Shown here: piece after piece, positions 10,111 to 22,486 of the stretch
Numbering within the stretch: position 1 is the stretch's first letter
Layout: the number at the start of each line of letters is the position of its first letter
Origin: Drosophila persimilis
Lineage: Eukaryota > Arthropoda > Insecta > Diptera > Drosophilidae
DNA length: 64,000 nucleotides
Assembly: GCF_003286085.1 (NCBI RefSeq)
Contig: NW_020825576.1
Coordinates: 1 to 64,000, forward strand
Direction: 5' to 3'
Program-made: the position numbers and the translations under genes
The notes under the pieces: model-generated
Databases searched by the model: none
Told to the model about the DNA's origin: nothing
The model's input: only the letters and a program-made list of their open reading frames with translations

Positions 10111-11910
10111 CCGGCCCCGTTGAAGGCCTGGAAGGCTTCAAACCAGTGGCAGAAGAGCCAACTTGTGGATTGGCCTCCTGAACGTGGCTCCGCTGCTCGT
10201 CCTCAGGTCGACCACTCTGACCCTTCCGTCCTGCCCGGCGGTTGTAACGACCACCCTTCCGAGGAGCCCCTGTTGAGGGGGCAGGTTGTCCTCGGCGACG
10301 ATTACGAGGTCGCCTTCCTTGATGTTTGGTTCCTCCTGGTGCCAGTTGAATCTTATTTGCAATCCCAGCACATACTCCCGAGACAAGCCGCCATCGCTTT
10401 AAGCAGCTCAGACCCTCCTGGTCCGGGGTCCTGGGTGCTGGGGGTGCGATGAGCAGCCCGCCTGTCAGCAGGTGCCCGGGAGTCAGCATGTCTCCGTCGC
10501 TTGGGTCTGGGCTTAGGGGTCCTAGCGGGCGCGAGTTGAGTACCGCCTCGATCCCGACCAGCACGGTCTCCAGCTCCTCTGCGGTGAGGAGATCGCTTCC
10601 GACTGCCCGTAGGAGTAGGCCCTTGGCAGACTTCACACCGGCCTCCCAAAGTCCGCCCATGTGCGGTGCTCGAGGCGGTATGAAGGCAATCTCGCAACCG
10701 CTTCTTGACGCAAATTCGCTTATCGCGTCCGCTTCCGCCTCTATCTTCCTCCGCAGTTCGCTGAAGTGGCGACTTGCTCCGACGAAATTTGTCGCGTTGT
10801 CGCAGTTCACGCGTTGCGGACATCCTCGACGACCGACGAACCTTTGGAATGCCAACAAGAAGGAATTAGTCGTCAAATCGGAGACAATTTCTAAATGAAC
10901 CGCCTTGGACGCAAAACAGACAAATAACGCTATGTAGGACTTATAAGGGGGCCTTCCACGAATTTTCAGAGTCGTATAGACTGGGCCACAAAAATCAACG
11001 CCACATACTGAAAATGGGCGGAGAGCACGGAGCCGGTCTGCGGGTAAGTTGCCCATCATTTGGGTCTGGAGTAGCGGCTTGCATTTAAAGCAACGAATAC
11101 ATGACCTAACTGTCGCCCTGCAGACCGCCTGAGCATTCACTATCCAAATGCGTTGTCTAAGGATACTCACGAGTGCTCGTGGGCCGGCATGAAAACTCGT
11201 TTGATGCAGATAGCGAACGTATGTCGCACAAACTGCGAGCGTTTTGTCAATAAAAAGGGAAACTTGGCATTATATGACATAGGAGCGTTAACTAGTCGCC
11301 TTCCAACTCGCAACAACGAAAAAGAGCACCATGTCCCAGCCTCTTCATGGATGAAGGGATTCAAGCGCTGAAGACTGGGGCCTAACTTGGTGCCTTTACG
11401 AACCCTTTCAATATCTTCTTGAGACTCATTTTTCTGTGTTATTTCGACTATTTTTAGAAACGCCTCGTCGTATTCTACGGATGACGGAATTTTTCCAAAG
11501 TTGAGACTTTTGTCTTTGCATTTTCGGATGAAGCGGAAAACGAAAACGAACACTCTTAGCAGTTTGAGGTGTGACGAGTATCCCTCGATTACATCCACTA
11601 AATAATTTGACTTGGCCGCGCCGGTCAGTGTGACCGATTTCTTCCGACTTTTCATCTGTATCTCTTCTTCGGAAAGCTCGAAGTGTGGATTTCTGGGCCA
11701 GCTCTCTTCTTCAAACTTTAAGAACTCTGGTCCACCAAACCAGATCGACTGCACGATTTCCTCTACGTCACAACCTCTCGAAACTATGTCTGCTGGGTTC
11801 TGTTTTGTTGGCACATGCCGCCACGTAGCTTCACTTGACCACTCTTGAATCTCCGCTACTCGGCTCGCAACGAATGTTGACAACGACGAAGGGTGGGATC
11901 TGATCCAATG
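10111..11910 (-). pseudogene. pol: BEL-2 pol 3' part: RNase H, integrase, C-terminal domain (copy a)
   Basis: Minus-strand frames 11910-11167, 11170-10106 and 10386-10138 give the end of RNase H (VPTKQNPADIVSRG), the HHCC-type integrase zinc region, the DDE core (GVDFCGPVY, VNCDNATNFVG, GGLWEAGVKSAKG) and the BEL C-terminal domain. Frames are broken by a 1-bp loss near 11225 and a loss of about 33 bp near 10382, both relative to the intact copy at 46085-47926. The 5' end is cut at the tandem-duplication junction. Confidence 0.85.
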
Positions 11911-12133
11911 AACCGGCCGCGGTGAGGACGCCAGCATCATTGCGGTCCGTTTCGTCGGCGAACACGCCGACCACAAGTCCGCGGGATGGAGGATCCGCAC
12001 ACATGTCCATCTGCTGGAGCTGCAACATCTGGTTTACCGCCTGCGAGGCGGAGCGGCGCTGGATAGCCTGGGGACGTGGTCGCAGGCGCTGCGGGAAGGC
12101 CTGGGAGACCAGCCGACGTACAACGCCAAGCAT
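11911..12133 (-). pseudogene. S-Lap: S-Lap-like exon 1 fragment made by the tandem duplication
   Basis: It repeats the first 223 bp of the S-Lap coding sequence (start codon at 12133), then runs out of frame into BEL-2 RNase H at the junction 11911. The conceptual ORF continues a few codons into BEL-2 sequence and stops near 11831. It has the same 5' flank as copy 1 (12134-12314). It cannot encode an M17 fold. Confidence 0.9.
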
Positions 12134-12314
12134 TATTTTTCGTTGAGCCCACACAAAGTACCAAATATCAGAATATACGTATTTCGTGTTCAATTTCTAG
12201 CAATAGAGAATGCCAAATTGAGGCGATGAATGTACTCCATGAGAAAGTGACACTCACTTCAAGGGCTATTTGGTCGGTACATTAAGGAAATTCGAAAGGA
12301 TCAGAATCTAAAAA

Positions 12315-13428
12315 CGAGGGGGAACGCTGTGAGTTGCTGCGGACACCGCAACTCTACAGTTATACCCGATACTTAGTCAGTATGGCTCTCCTCCGGCAGA
12401 CGCCGCTAATATTAAACGACACGACAAAGAGTGCGTGCGAGAGAGACAGAAAATCAGTCTGAGCATGACGTCGGGCGCTGCGTAGCCACTGCAAATTGAT
12501 TTGTTCCTTTTGGCTATAAAAATGATCTGATCTGATCCAGATTCAGCAATCTGATAGATATGGTCATTATCTATGATTCTGCGTTTTTAGTTTTCTCAAA
12601 TCTGCAATATTGTGGATGCAACAGATTTTCGTCCTTTGTGGGGGCGGATGGGGGTGGGGCGAAATTCTGAGATATACGTTTTATAGTGACATCTTAAAGG
12701 AGTGTGTGCACCAAATTTGGTTACTCTAGCCTTAATAGTCTCTGAGATTTGTGGTTGCCTCAGATTTTCGTCCTTTGCGGGGGCGGAAGGGGGTGTGGCG
12801 AAATTTGGACAGGAAACGGTCAAGGTCCGATATCACAGGAGTGTGGATACCAAATTTGGTTGCTCTGGCTTTTATAGGTTCTGAGATCCTTGAACTCATA
12901 TTTTGCAATTGGCAAAACCGACCATGAAACCTGTGTGTTAGAGTGAGACAGAGAGAGAAAGAGTGAAATTGTTTTCGTGATTCTGGCTGTAATAATTATA
13001 CGATCTGGTTCAGATTTTGCACTCTAGAAGATATAGTCATCTTCTACGATTCTGCGTTTTTAGTTTTCTCGTATCGTCGAAATTGTGGATGCCACAGATT
13101 TTCGCCCTTTGTGGGGGCGGAAGTGGGCGGGGCAAAGTTTTGAAATATTTTTGGAGCAGTGACATATCACAGAAGTCTGGATCCAAAACATCGTTGCTCT
13201 AGCTCTTATAGTCTTTGAGCATTAGGCGCTGAAGGGGACGGACAGACGGACAGACGGACAGACGGACGGACGGACAGACAGACATGGCTCAATCGACTCG
13301 GCTATTGATGCTGATCAAGAATATATATACTTTATGGGGTCGGAAACGATTCCTTCTGGACGTTACACACATCCACTTTCACCACAAATCTAATATACCC
13401 CAATACTCATTTTGAGTATCGGGTATAA
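12315..13428 (-). mobile_element. ISY/DINE-1 Helentron copy 4 (tandem duplicate of copy 3)
   Basis: Offset exactly 4,338 from copy 3 and apparently identical to it. It arose by segmental duplication, not by a new insertion. Confidence 0.93.
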
Positions 13429-14197
13429 CGAGTGGACATCGGCCCTTCACTCACTACTGTTTTGGTTTGGCTGTCCTCGGAGGAGTAAACATATCGAGTA
13501 TGTATATCTTTGACAAATGGGGCTAACAAATCATGAACTCTTGAAGGGCCATGGTACTCAAATAGATGTGGCTCTGGATGAGTGTAACTTCCAGAAGGAA
13601 GCCTTTTCGTCCTATGAGCGTCCTTGATGAGCACCTAGATATCAGAGACCATGAAAGCTAGAGCAACCAAATTGTATATCCAGACACCTGGACACGTCCG
13701 CCCCCACAAAGACCAAAAATCTGTGGCATTCACAATTAACGCAGAATCGTAGAGAACGCCATATTTACGTTATTATAACGACCAAATCGCCTTCCACGCG
13801 CTTACTCATTCTCTCTCGATCTCTCTATCCATCTCACACACTCTTTCTCGTGCAGTGTGTTCGCTCTGGCGGAGGGAAGCGAGACAGAACGGCGGGCTTG
13901 TGTGTAAGAAAGAGAGAGAGGGAGAAAAGTTCCACTCTCCTATCTCATGACAATTGCGAGCATAATTCAGAGTTAATTTCGTTCCCGCTCGTTAAAGAAT
14001 CTTTTTTGTATAAGTGGGTGATAAAAAAGAAAGGTTTTTAAAATCAAATCGTTAGAGAATACAATTTATTTGGCATACGCCTAACTTTTAAAATATTTCA
14101 GCGAAAAATAAGTTTAATTTTACAATAAGGCATCGCCGTTACAAAGTGCCGTGACTAAATGATTCCTTTAAAGTTTCGATACTGCATCATTAATTCC
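13429..14197. mobile_element. DINE-like relic, second tandem copy
   Basis: Same sequence as 9091-9859, shifted by 4,338. Confidence 0.55.
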
Positions 14198-14448
14198 TGA
14201 AAATTTAGAATAGTTTTTCTAAAATAAAGAGACCGAAAAACTTGGGTGACTGCAAATTTGTATTTTACGACGACGAAAAAAAAGGAGTGCGTGCGTTCGT
14301 TTTCATAGATTTTTCTCGACTTCTCTTCATATATTCAAACAATTTCTTCTGCGCCTATCTTACCTACGGTTGCAAAGCGGCCTAACTTACACTAGACTTC
14401 ATAAAATACGATCCTAATAACAATTATTATACGCCAAATGGCGCTACA
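14198..14448 (-). mobile_element. BEL-2 3' LTR, internally deleted (copy b)
   Basis: Tandem duplicate of the LTR at 9860-10110 and shares its internal deletion. It is the 3' LTR of the most complete BEL-2 body, 14449-19924. Confidence 0.75.
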
Positions 14449-17400
14449 CCGGCCCCGTTGAAGGCCTGGAAGGCTTCAAACCAGTGGCAGAAGAGCCAAC
14501 TTGTGGATTGGCCTCCTGAACGTGGCTCCGCTGCTCGTCCTTAGGTCGACCACTCTGACCCTTCCGTCCTGCCCGGCGGTTGTAACGACCACCCTTCCGA
14601 GGAGCCCCTGTTGAGGGGGCAGGTTGTCCTCGGCGACGATTACGAGGTCGCCTTCCTTGATGTTTGGTTCCTCCTGGTGCCAGTTGAATCTTATTTGCAA
14701 TCCCAGCACATACTCCCGAGACAAGCCGCCATCGCTTTAAGCAGCTCAGACCCTCCTGGTCCGGGGTCCTGGGTGCTGGGGGTGCGATGAGCAGCCCGCC
14801 TGTCAGCAGGTGCCCGGGAGTCAGCATGTCTCCGTCGCTTGGGTCTGGGCTTAGGGGTCCTAGCGGGCGCGAGTTGAGTACCGCCTCGATCCCGACCAGC
14901 ACGGTCTCCAGCTCCTCTGCGGTGAGGAGATCGCTTCCGACTGCCCGTAGGAGTAGGCCCTTGGCAGACTTCACACCGGCCTCCCAAAGTCCGCCCATGT
15001 GCGGTGCTCGAGGCGGTATGAAGGCAATCTCGCAACCGCTTCTTGACGCAAATTCGCTTATCGCGTCCGCTTCCGCCTCTATCTTCCTCCGCAGTTCGCT
15101 GAAGTGGCGACTTGCTCCGACGAAATTTGTCGCGTTGTCGCAGTTCACGCGTTGCGGACATCCTCGACGACCGACGAACCTTTGGAATGCCAACAAGAAG
15201 GAATTAGTCGTCAAATCGGAGACAATTTCTAAATGAACCGCCTTGGACGCAAAACAGACAAATAACGCTATGTAGGACTTATAAGGGGGCCTTCCACGAA
15301 TTTTCAGAGTCGTATAGACTGGGCCACAAAAATCAACGCCACATACTGAAAATGGGCGGAGAGCACGGAGCCGGTCTGCGGGTAAGTTGCCCATCATTTG
15401 GGTCTGGAGTAGCGGCTTGCATTTAAAGCAACGAATACATGACCTAACTGTCGCCCTGCAGACCGCCTGAGCATTCACTATCCAAATGCGTTGTCTAAGG
15501 ATACTCACGAGTGCTCGTGGGCCGGCATGAAAACTCGTTTGATGCAGATAGCGAACGTATGTCGCACAAACTGCGAGCGTTTTGTCAATAAAAAGGGAAA
15601 CTTGGCATTATATGACATAGGAGCGTTAACTAGTCGCCTTCCAACTCGCAACAACGAAAAAGAGCACCATGTCCCAGCCTCTTCATGGATGAAGGGATTC
15701 AAGCGCTGAAGACTGGGGCCTAACTTGGTGCCTTTACGAACCCTTTCAATATCTTCTTGAGACTCATTTTTCTGTGTTATTTCGACTATTTTTAGAAACG
15801 CCTCGTCGTATTCTACGGATGACGGAATTTTTCCAAAGTTGAGACTTTTGTCTTTGCATTTTCGGATGAAGCGGAAAACGAAAACGAACACTCTTAGCAG
15901 TTTGAGGTGTGACGAGTATCCCTCGATTACATCCACTAAATAATTTGACTTGGCCGCGCCGGTCAGTGTGACCGATTTCTTCCGACTTTTCATCTGTATC
16001 TCTTCTTCGGAAAGCTCGAAGTGTGGATTTCTGGGCCAGCTCTCTTCTTCAAACTTTAAGAACTCTGGTCCACCAAACCAGATCGACTGCACGATTTCCT
16101 CTACGTCACAACCTCTCGAAACTATGTCTGCTGGGTTCTGTTTTGTTGGCACATGCCGCCACGTAGCTTCACTTGACCACTCTTGAATCTCCGCTACTCG
16201 GCTCGCAACGAATGTTGACAACGACGAAGGGTGGGATCTGATCCAATGAAGAGTAACTTCTGAATCTGACCAGAATATCACGTTCTCAATTGGAACCTTG
16301 AGCAGTGATTTGATTCGGTGACAAAGGTCTGCTAGAAGGTGAGCGGCACATAACTCAAGCCTTGGGAGCGTTTTCGTCTTGGGTGCCGCTACTTTCGACT
16401 TTGCAGTCAACAAGGAGACCTCGAAACCTTCTGCAGTCTTTCTACGGATATAGACGCAGGCTCCATAAGCTCTCATGGATGCGTCGGCAAAGGCATGTAC
16501 TTGAATCGGTGACATGAGATCAGTATGCACAAATCGAGGTATGGTAATCTTCTCCAACTGACCCAAGGATTCTTTTAATAAGTTCCATGCTGTTTCCAAG
16601 TTCATTGGAATTGACTCATCCCAACCTAGCTTGTTAAGCCAAAGCTCCTGCAGTAGGATCTTTCCCTTAATTACTAAAGGACTTAACAAGCCAAGGGGGT
16701 CAAACAGCTTTGATGTCACCGATAATATGTTCCGTTTTGTCGCTCGGAGACCCATAACTGACGTGTCAATTTGGAACTTAAAGACGTCTTCGTGTGGCAG
16801 CCACGATATTCCTAACGCCTTAGTTGACTCTGAGTCCGAGATCGTTATCGGTTTAACTGTGCTCTCGAATGCGGTGACCTCAGGTGAGTTCGAAAACCAT
16901 TTAGTCAATTCAAACCCAGCGGTTTGAAGAACCTGAGCCAGATCAGACTTAATTGTCTTTAACTCCTCTACGCAACCAGCACCAGTCAACATGTCATCGA
17001 CATAGAAGTCGGAGTCAATATATTCAGCAGCTTTAGGGAATGAGAGTTTTGCAGACTCACTCAACCTCTTCAAACACCGAATAGCCAAAAATGGGGCTGG
17101 TCCAGTCCCATATGTTACGGTGTTGAGCTGGTATATTCTCAAGGACTCAGATGGGTCTCTTCTCACACTATGAGCTGGAATTGTCTATCCGCATCAGCGA
17201 CCCAGACATGGCGATATATCTTCTTGACATCGGCTGTCCAGGCGTACCTGTGTAGTCTGAATCGGAGCAATGTCGAATACAGCTCATCCTTTATCGTAGG
17301 ACCGACCATCAATATGTCGTTCAAGGCCACCTGAGAGGACGTTTTACAAGACGCATCGAAAACGACGCGGAGCTTGGTCGACGTGCTTTGGGGCCTCAAC

Positions 17401-17465
17401 ACACACTGATGTGGAATGAAATAATGTGGAGTTTTCGGGATTGTGTTCTCTGTGGTAGACAACAA
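14449..17465 (-). pseudogene. pol: BEL-2 pol: RT, RNase H and integrase (copy b)
   Basis: Frame 17465-17163 holds the RT N-terminal part (HYFIPHQCVLRPQS, LRVVFDASCK). After a frameshift near 17165, a 553-residue frame (17166-15505) carries the YVDD motif (DFYVDDMLTGA), the connection region and RNase H (FWSDSEVTLHWI). Integrase and C-terminal domains follow in 15508-14444 and 14724-14476 with the breaks described for copy a. An additional break near 17470-17490 separates RT from protease. Confidence 0.88.
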
Positions 17466-17493
17466 TCTTTTTTCAAGCGATAAAAACCGCCGT

Positions 17494-18354
17494 TTAGGCG
17501 TAGGAGTTGCCTAAGATACTTGGATCTGATTTGAACGGCAGTCTTACTTCAAACCGAGGTGAAGGCACGACCTGAATAGTCCTTCTATAATGTTTTTCAC
17601 ATAACTTGTGTTCAGGAGATAAAGACTTTTTAGAAGACGGCAATTCTTCCAGTGACCAAAACTTTTGTAATGTGTTTTCGATGTGTATCACTGACTCTTC
17701 TCGACAACTCAAACAATTCCTCGCTTCTTGGGTGGCAGTCACCTTTGGAGTGTATCTGCCGGACACAATCCAGCCGAGAAGCGTTTTCTGCAGAGTTGGA
17801 TAGTCAGGAATCTGACCAACAGATAAAAGTTCGAAAAATGTTTCTGCACCTATCAACATATCTATCTTCTGTGGCTTGAAGAAATATGGGTCTGCAAGTG
17901 GTAAGTTCTTCGGGATTTTCCAGTCACTCACGTTAAGTGTTTGATCAGGGTGGTACCCCGAAATGGACCTTAAAATCCAGAAATCAACCGAAAACTCACT
18001 ACCAGTAATTCGCGACTTCACCACCGTGTGTATCTTTTTCTTGACTTGTGAATTGGATTCACCAATACCAAGCAAGTTGATACACGACTCCTCCCTACGG
18101 ATCTGTAAGCGCTGTGCTAAGTCCTCAGTTATAAAATTGGTTTGAGACCCCGAGTCAAGCAGAGCTCGGGCCAAAACATGTTCACCATTATTTGTTCGGA
18201 CGCTTACGATCGACGTAGCCAGAATAACTCTATCCATAGCTGTCGCATGGAGAGCATGCGAAGTGGAAGGTTGATTCTGATTAGGAGGAGGAGAAGAATT
18301 CTCTGGGGGTGATGGTAACGCTAGACTTTTATTCGCCACTGTGTACCTATGCAA
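17494..18354 (-). pseudogene. BEL-2 aspartic protease region
   Basis: A 286-codon frame between gag and RT. The retroviral-type protease signature LLDSGSQTNFI is intact, and the later GAETFFELL and LLGWIVSG blocks are typical of BEL/Pao Pol upstream of RT. It would cut the Gag-Pol polyprotein. The frame is separated from both neighbours by frameshifts or stops (near 18400 and 17480). Confidence 0.82.
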
Positions 18355-18402
18355 TAAGGTATGGTGTGAGCAGCCACACAGTCGACACTTCTTAGCTTTG
18401 TA

Positions 18403-19501
18403 TCATACTACAGAGTGGCCTGGCTGCAGACAATTGATGCACAAGGATGCAGTTTTTGCGAATTCGAACCTTTGCATTACTGGCAGCCGACCAAATGGAC
18501 TGCAATCTGTCAACAAATGACCTTTCGCTTTGCAGTAGCTGCATTGTTGGTTTTTGGTATTCGCGGTGGAACACGCGAATGAGCTCCGATTATGCAGCTT
18601 GCTTGGCACAGCTTTCTGCTTCTGCTTTGGTTTGTCCGAATTTTCGGCCGAAAGATGCTGATGTCTGCGATTAAGCAACTTTTCACAGTCCGTCCAAAGT
18701 GGCAGTTTGTCATAATCGAGCTGTTCTTCCCATTTCTCTTTGGTCACCGGATCGACTCTGCTCAAGATGAGATGAATAATCATCGCATTCGAGATCTTTT
18801 TATCATCGCCTATCGACAACAACGAACCATAAATGGATGAGGCGGTATCGATAAGGTTCCTTAAGGACGATGCTGATTGCTGAGTCATTTTGGGAAGACT
18901 AAATAGGGCATCAATGTGATTTTTAAAGATCAGACAATCATTATCGTAGACCCGTTTTAAGCTAGCCATTGCTTTCTCGTAGTTGGTCTCGGTTACTTGG
19001 AAAGCCCTAACTGTTCCCAACGCTTCACCGGAGAGACACGAAAGCAAATGGTTGAACTTTTCGATAATTGGAATGCTTTGGTCATTGTGAACTAGAGTCT
19101 CAAATAAACCTATGAAGTTTTTAAAGTCCGAAAAGTTGCAGCTGAACTGCGGCAGAGCTAACTTCGGAAGGCGAGCACGAGATGGGCCACCATAAGCTGG
19201 TACTGCCGGTATTGTCTCATGCGCAAATGAGAGACATTAATTTTGCCTTTGTGACAATTGAGAGTTCTTCCAACTCGACTCCAAATTCATCGTCAATGTC
19301 TATATCTTCAATCTTCTCTTGAAGTTCGCGTGCCGTGTCAATGCTACGCATCAGCGTTTCGAGTCTGCAATCGAGCTCCGTCAATACCAGCGGAATATCC
19401 CCCGCTTCTAAACGGTCCGCTAATAAACGAATGCCTTTGACACGGCAACTGCGCTTTTTCTTCAGCTCTTCAAGGACGATATTGTTGGCTTTTGAGGTCA
19501 T
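18403..19501 (-). pseudogene. gag: BEL-2 gag
   Basis: The N-terminal frame starts at ATG 19501 (MTSKANNIVLEELKKKRS) and is charged and helical. After a gap with stops (about 19050-19215), frame 19047-18403 gives the capsid-like part (ALFSLPKMTQQSASSLRNLI) and a CCHC knuckle, CSYCKAKGHLLTDC. A second knuckle begins (CINCLQPGH) just before the frame ends near 18403. Structural protein of the retrotransposon particle. Broken by frameshifts. Confidence 0.8.
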
Positions 19502-19924
19502 ATTGATTCTCAATACAAGCAACTGAAGGCGAAAGATCGTTTCTAATAATCGTATTTAATGCCGAGACACTCAATGAAATAATGGGTAATTGGATGTTGT
19601 GTATACGTATGCACCGACAACGATCGACGCTAAATTGATTTGCGAGGCACGACTTTGTCTTAATTGATAGTTGGATCCTACTGACACCAAACGAATATAC
19701 CCGACGAAAACAGGGTAGCGTGTCACTTGGTGTTTGGTTTGGATCAAGAGCGCCAAACAAAAGAACAACGATAAGCAACGGTGAGGAGCGAAAGCGAGAC
19801 GAAAAAATTCACCGCTGCAGCTGCGTATTGGTATGCGTGCTTGGCCAACGACCCAACTTTACATATATTTGACACAACGAAAACGAGTAAGGGGTAAGAT
19901 GTGACAGCGATTGCAGTTAAAAAC
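19502..19924 (-). other. BEL-2 5' leader, truncated by ISY
   Basis: Non-coding sequence upstream of gag. No LTR is found before the ISY at 19925. The missing 5' LTR may be the minus-strand piece at 23695-23977, now separated by about 3.6 kb of ISYs and other insertions. Confidence 0.5.
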
Positions 19925-20999
19925 GAGGGGGAACGCTGTGAGTTGCTGCGGACACCGCAACTCTACAGTTATACCCGATACTTAGTCAGTATGGCTCTCC
20001 TCCGGCAGACGCCGCTAATATTAAACGACACGACAAAGAGTGCGTGCGAGAGAGACAGAAAATCAGTCTGAGCATGACGTCGGGCGCTGCGTAGCCACTG
20101 CAAATTGATTTGTTCCTTTTGGCTATAAAAATGATCTGATCTGATCCAGATTCAGCAATCTGATAGATATGGTCGTTATCTATGATTCTGCGTTTTTAGT
20201 TTTCTCAAATCTGCAATATTGTGGATGCAACAGATTTTCGTCCTTTGTGTGGGCGGAAGGGGGTGGGGCGAAATTTTGAGATATACGTTTTATAGTGAGA
20301 TCTAACAGGAGTACGGACACTAATTTTGGTTACTCTAGCCTTAATACTCTCTGAGATTTGAGAATATCCCCAGATTTACATCCTTTGCGGGGTCGGAAGG
20401 GGGTGTGGCGAAATTTTGAAACAAACTCGTCTCGGTCTGATATATTAGGAGTGTGGATACCAAATTTGGTTGCTCTAGCTTTTATAGTCTCTGAGACCGC
20501 CTATGCTACGTGTGTGTTAGAGAGAGACAGGGCGAGAAAAAATGAAATTGTTTTCTTGATGCTGGCTATAATAGTAATACGATCCAATTCAGATTCTGCA
20601 GTCTAAAAGATATGGTCATTCTCTACGATTCTGCGTTTTTGGTTTTATCGTATCTTTAAAAATGTGGATGCCACAGATTTTCGTCCTTTGTGGGGGCGGA
20701 AGTGGGCGGGGCAAAATTTTGAAATAATTTTGTAGCAGTGACATATCACAGAAGTCTGGATCCAAAACATCGTTGCTCTAGCTCTTATAGTCTTTGAGCA
20801 CTAGGCGCTGAAGGGGACGGACAGACGGACAGACGGACGGACGGACAGACAGACAGGGCTCAATCGACTCGGCTATTGATGCTGATCAAGAATATATATA
20901 CTTTATAGGGTCGGAAACGATTCCTTCTGGACGTTACACACATCCACTTTTACCACAAATCTAATATACCCCAATACTCATTTTGAGTATCGGGTATAA
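19925..20999 (-). mobile_element. ISY/DINE-1 Helentron copy 5
   Basis: Near full length. A deletion near 20495 joins TCTGAGA directly to CCGCCTATG. The GTCY tract (20817-20856) is short. It interrupts the BEL-2 leader. Confidence 0.9.
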
Positions 21000-21332
21000 A
21001 AAACTCGTGGGCATCAACAACAGCAGCGAGAGTCACAGAAGCACGCCCCCCAACCACAGCTATACCAGCAGCCTGGGGCCCCATATGTGAATGACCAGCT
21101 AATGCAGGTAGTGCACCAAAATCTTCTCCTTGTAAGTGAAATGTGCAAAAAAATGGATGCCCTTATAGATCTATGGCATACTTTTATTATCTCTAATAAA
21201 GGACAAACTATTCCCACCGCTAATGACATTGTAAATTAATTATTACGCCGAAATACCGTATAGTACAAACACTATTTCGGCCAACAATACAGCCAATCCT
21301 CTAGCTACTACCACCATAAATGTAAATACAAA
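21000..21332 (+). pseudogene. Unidentified ORF fragment between two ISYs
   Basis: A frame open from the ISY edge (first own codon about 21012) runs 75 codons to TAA at 21237-21239. It is glutamine-rich at first (HQQQRESQKHAPQPQLYQQ), then amphipathic (VNDQLMQVVHQNLLLVSEMC) and ends in TANDIVN. It looks like the C-terminus of a real protein, possibly a transposon Gag or transposase. I do not recognise it. There is no start codon because the ISY cuts its 5' side. The rest, to 21332, is AT-rich. Confidence 0.4.
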
Positions 21333-22486
21333 CGAGGGGGAACGTTGTGAGTTGCTGCGGACACCGCAACTCTAAGGTTATACCCGATACTAAGTCAGTA
21401 TGGCTCTCCTCCGGCAGACGCCGCTAATATTTAACGACACGACAAAGAGTGCGTGCGAGAGAGACAGAAAATCAGTCTGAGCGTGACGTCGGGCGCTGCG
21501 TAGCCACTGCAAATTGATTTGTTCCTTTTGGCTAAAAAAATGGTCTGATCTGATCCAGATTCAGCAATCTAATAGATATGGTCAGTATCTATGATTCTGC
21601 GTTTTTAGTTTTCTCAAATCTGCAATATTGTGGATGCAACAGATTTTCGTCCTTTGTGGGGGCGGATGGAGGTGGGGCGAAATTCTGAGATATACGTTTT
21701 ATAGTGACATCTTAAAGGAGTGTGTGCACCAAATTTGGTTACTATAGCCTTAATAGTCTCTGAGATTTGTGGTTGCCTCAGATTTTCGTCCTTTGCGGGG
21801 GCGGAAGGGGGTGTGGCGAAATTTGGACAGGAAACGGTCAAGGTCCGATATCACAGGAGTGTGGATACCAAATTTGGTTGCTCTGGCTTTTATAGGTTCT
21901 GAGATCCTTGAACTCATATTTTGCAATTGGCAAAACCGACCATGAAACCTGTGTGTTAGAGTGAGACAGAGCGAGAAAGAGTGAAATTGTTTTCGTGATT
22001 CTGGCTGTAATAATTATACGATCTGGTTCAGATGTTGCACTCTAGAAGATATAGTCATCTTCTACGATTCTGCGTTTTTACTTTTCTCGTATCGTCGAAA
22101 TTGTGGATGCCACAGATTTTCGCCCTTTGTGGGGGCGGAAGTGGGCGGGGCAAAGTTTTGAAATATTTTTGGAGCAGTGACATATCACAGAAGTCTGGAT
22201 CCAAAACATCGTTGCTCTAGCTCTTATAGTCTTTGAGCATTAGGCGCTGAAGGGGACGGACAGACGGACAGACGGACGGACGGACAGACGGACAGACGGA
22301 CGGACGGACAGACGGACAGACGGACGGACGGACAGACAGACATGGCTCAATCGACTCGGCTATTGATGCTGATCAAGAATATATATACTTTATGAGGTCG
22401 GAAACGATTCCTTCTGGACGTTACACACATACACTTTTACCACAAATCTAATATACCCCAATACTCATTTTGAGTATCGGGTATAA
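21333..22486 (-). mobile_element. ISY/DINE-1 Helentron copy 6
   Basis: Full length with one of the longest GTCY tracts in the window (22257-22343, interleaved GGAC and AGAC units). Together with copy 9 it forms the outer arms of the inverted duplication 21.3-26.6 kb: both carry the private AGATGTTGCAC / GTGCAACATCT variant and CTTTTCTCG / CGAGAAAAG. Confidence 0.92.

Larger units (their letters stand above)
7573..16248. repeat. Tandem duplication, two 4,338-bp units (7573-11910 and 11911-16248)
   Basis: Unit 1 runs from inside S-Lap exon 1 through an ISY, a DINE relic, the BEL-2 LTR and the 3' half of BEL-2 pol. Unit 2 repeats it with a constant offset of 4,338. The novel junction at 11909-11912 joins BEL-2 sequence GATCCAATG to S-Lap sequence CCGGCCGCGG with two shared bases (AA). 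By eye only two substitutions were noticed (7692 versus 12030, 10204 versus 14542), so the event is very recent. The third BEL-2 copy carries the unit-2 bases at both sites, so the changes are in unit 1. Confidence 0.95.

Noticed and set aside
10449-10898. 149-codon plus-strand ORF in BEL-2 (also 14787, and 204 codons at 46266)
   Set aside because: Mirror of the integrase coding strand.
11831-12193. A new S-Lap/BEL fusion gene of 120 codons at the tandem junction
   Set aside because: The fused part is random-frame BEL sequence ending in a stop; a by-product of the duplication.
22257-22345. GTCY arrays as CRISPR-like or independent satellites
   Set aside because: They are 4-bp microsatellites at a fixed place within each ISY, a known part of DINE-1 structure.
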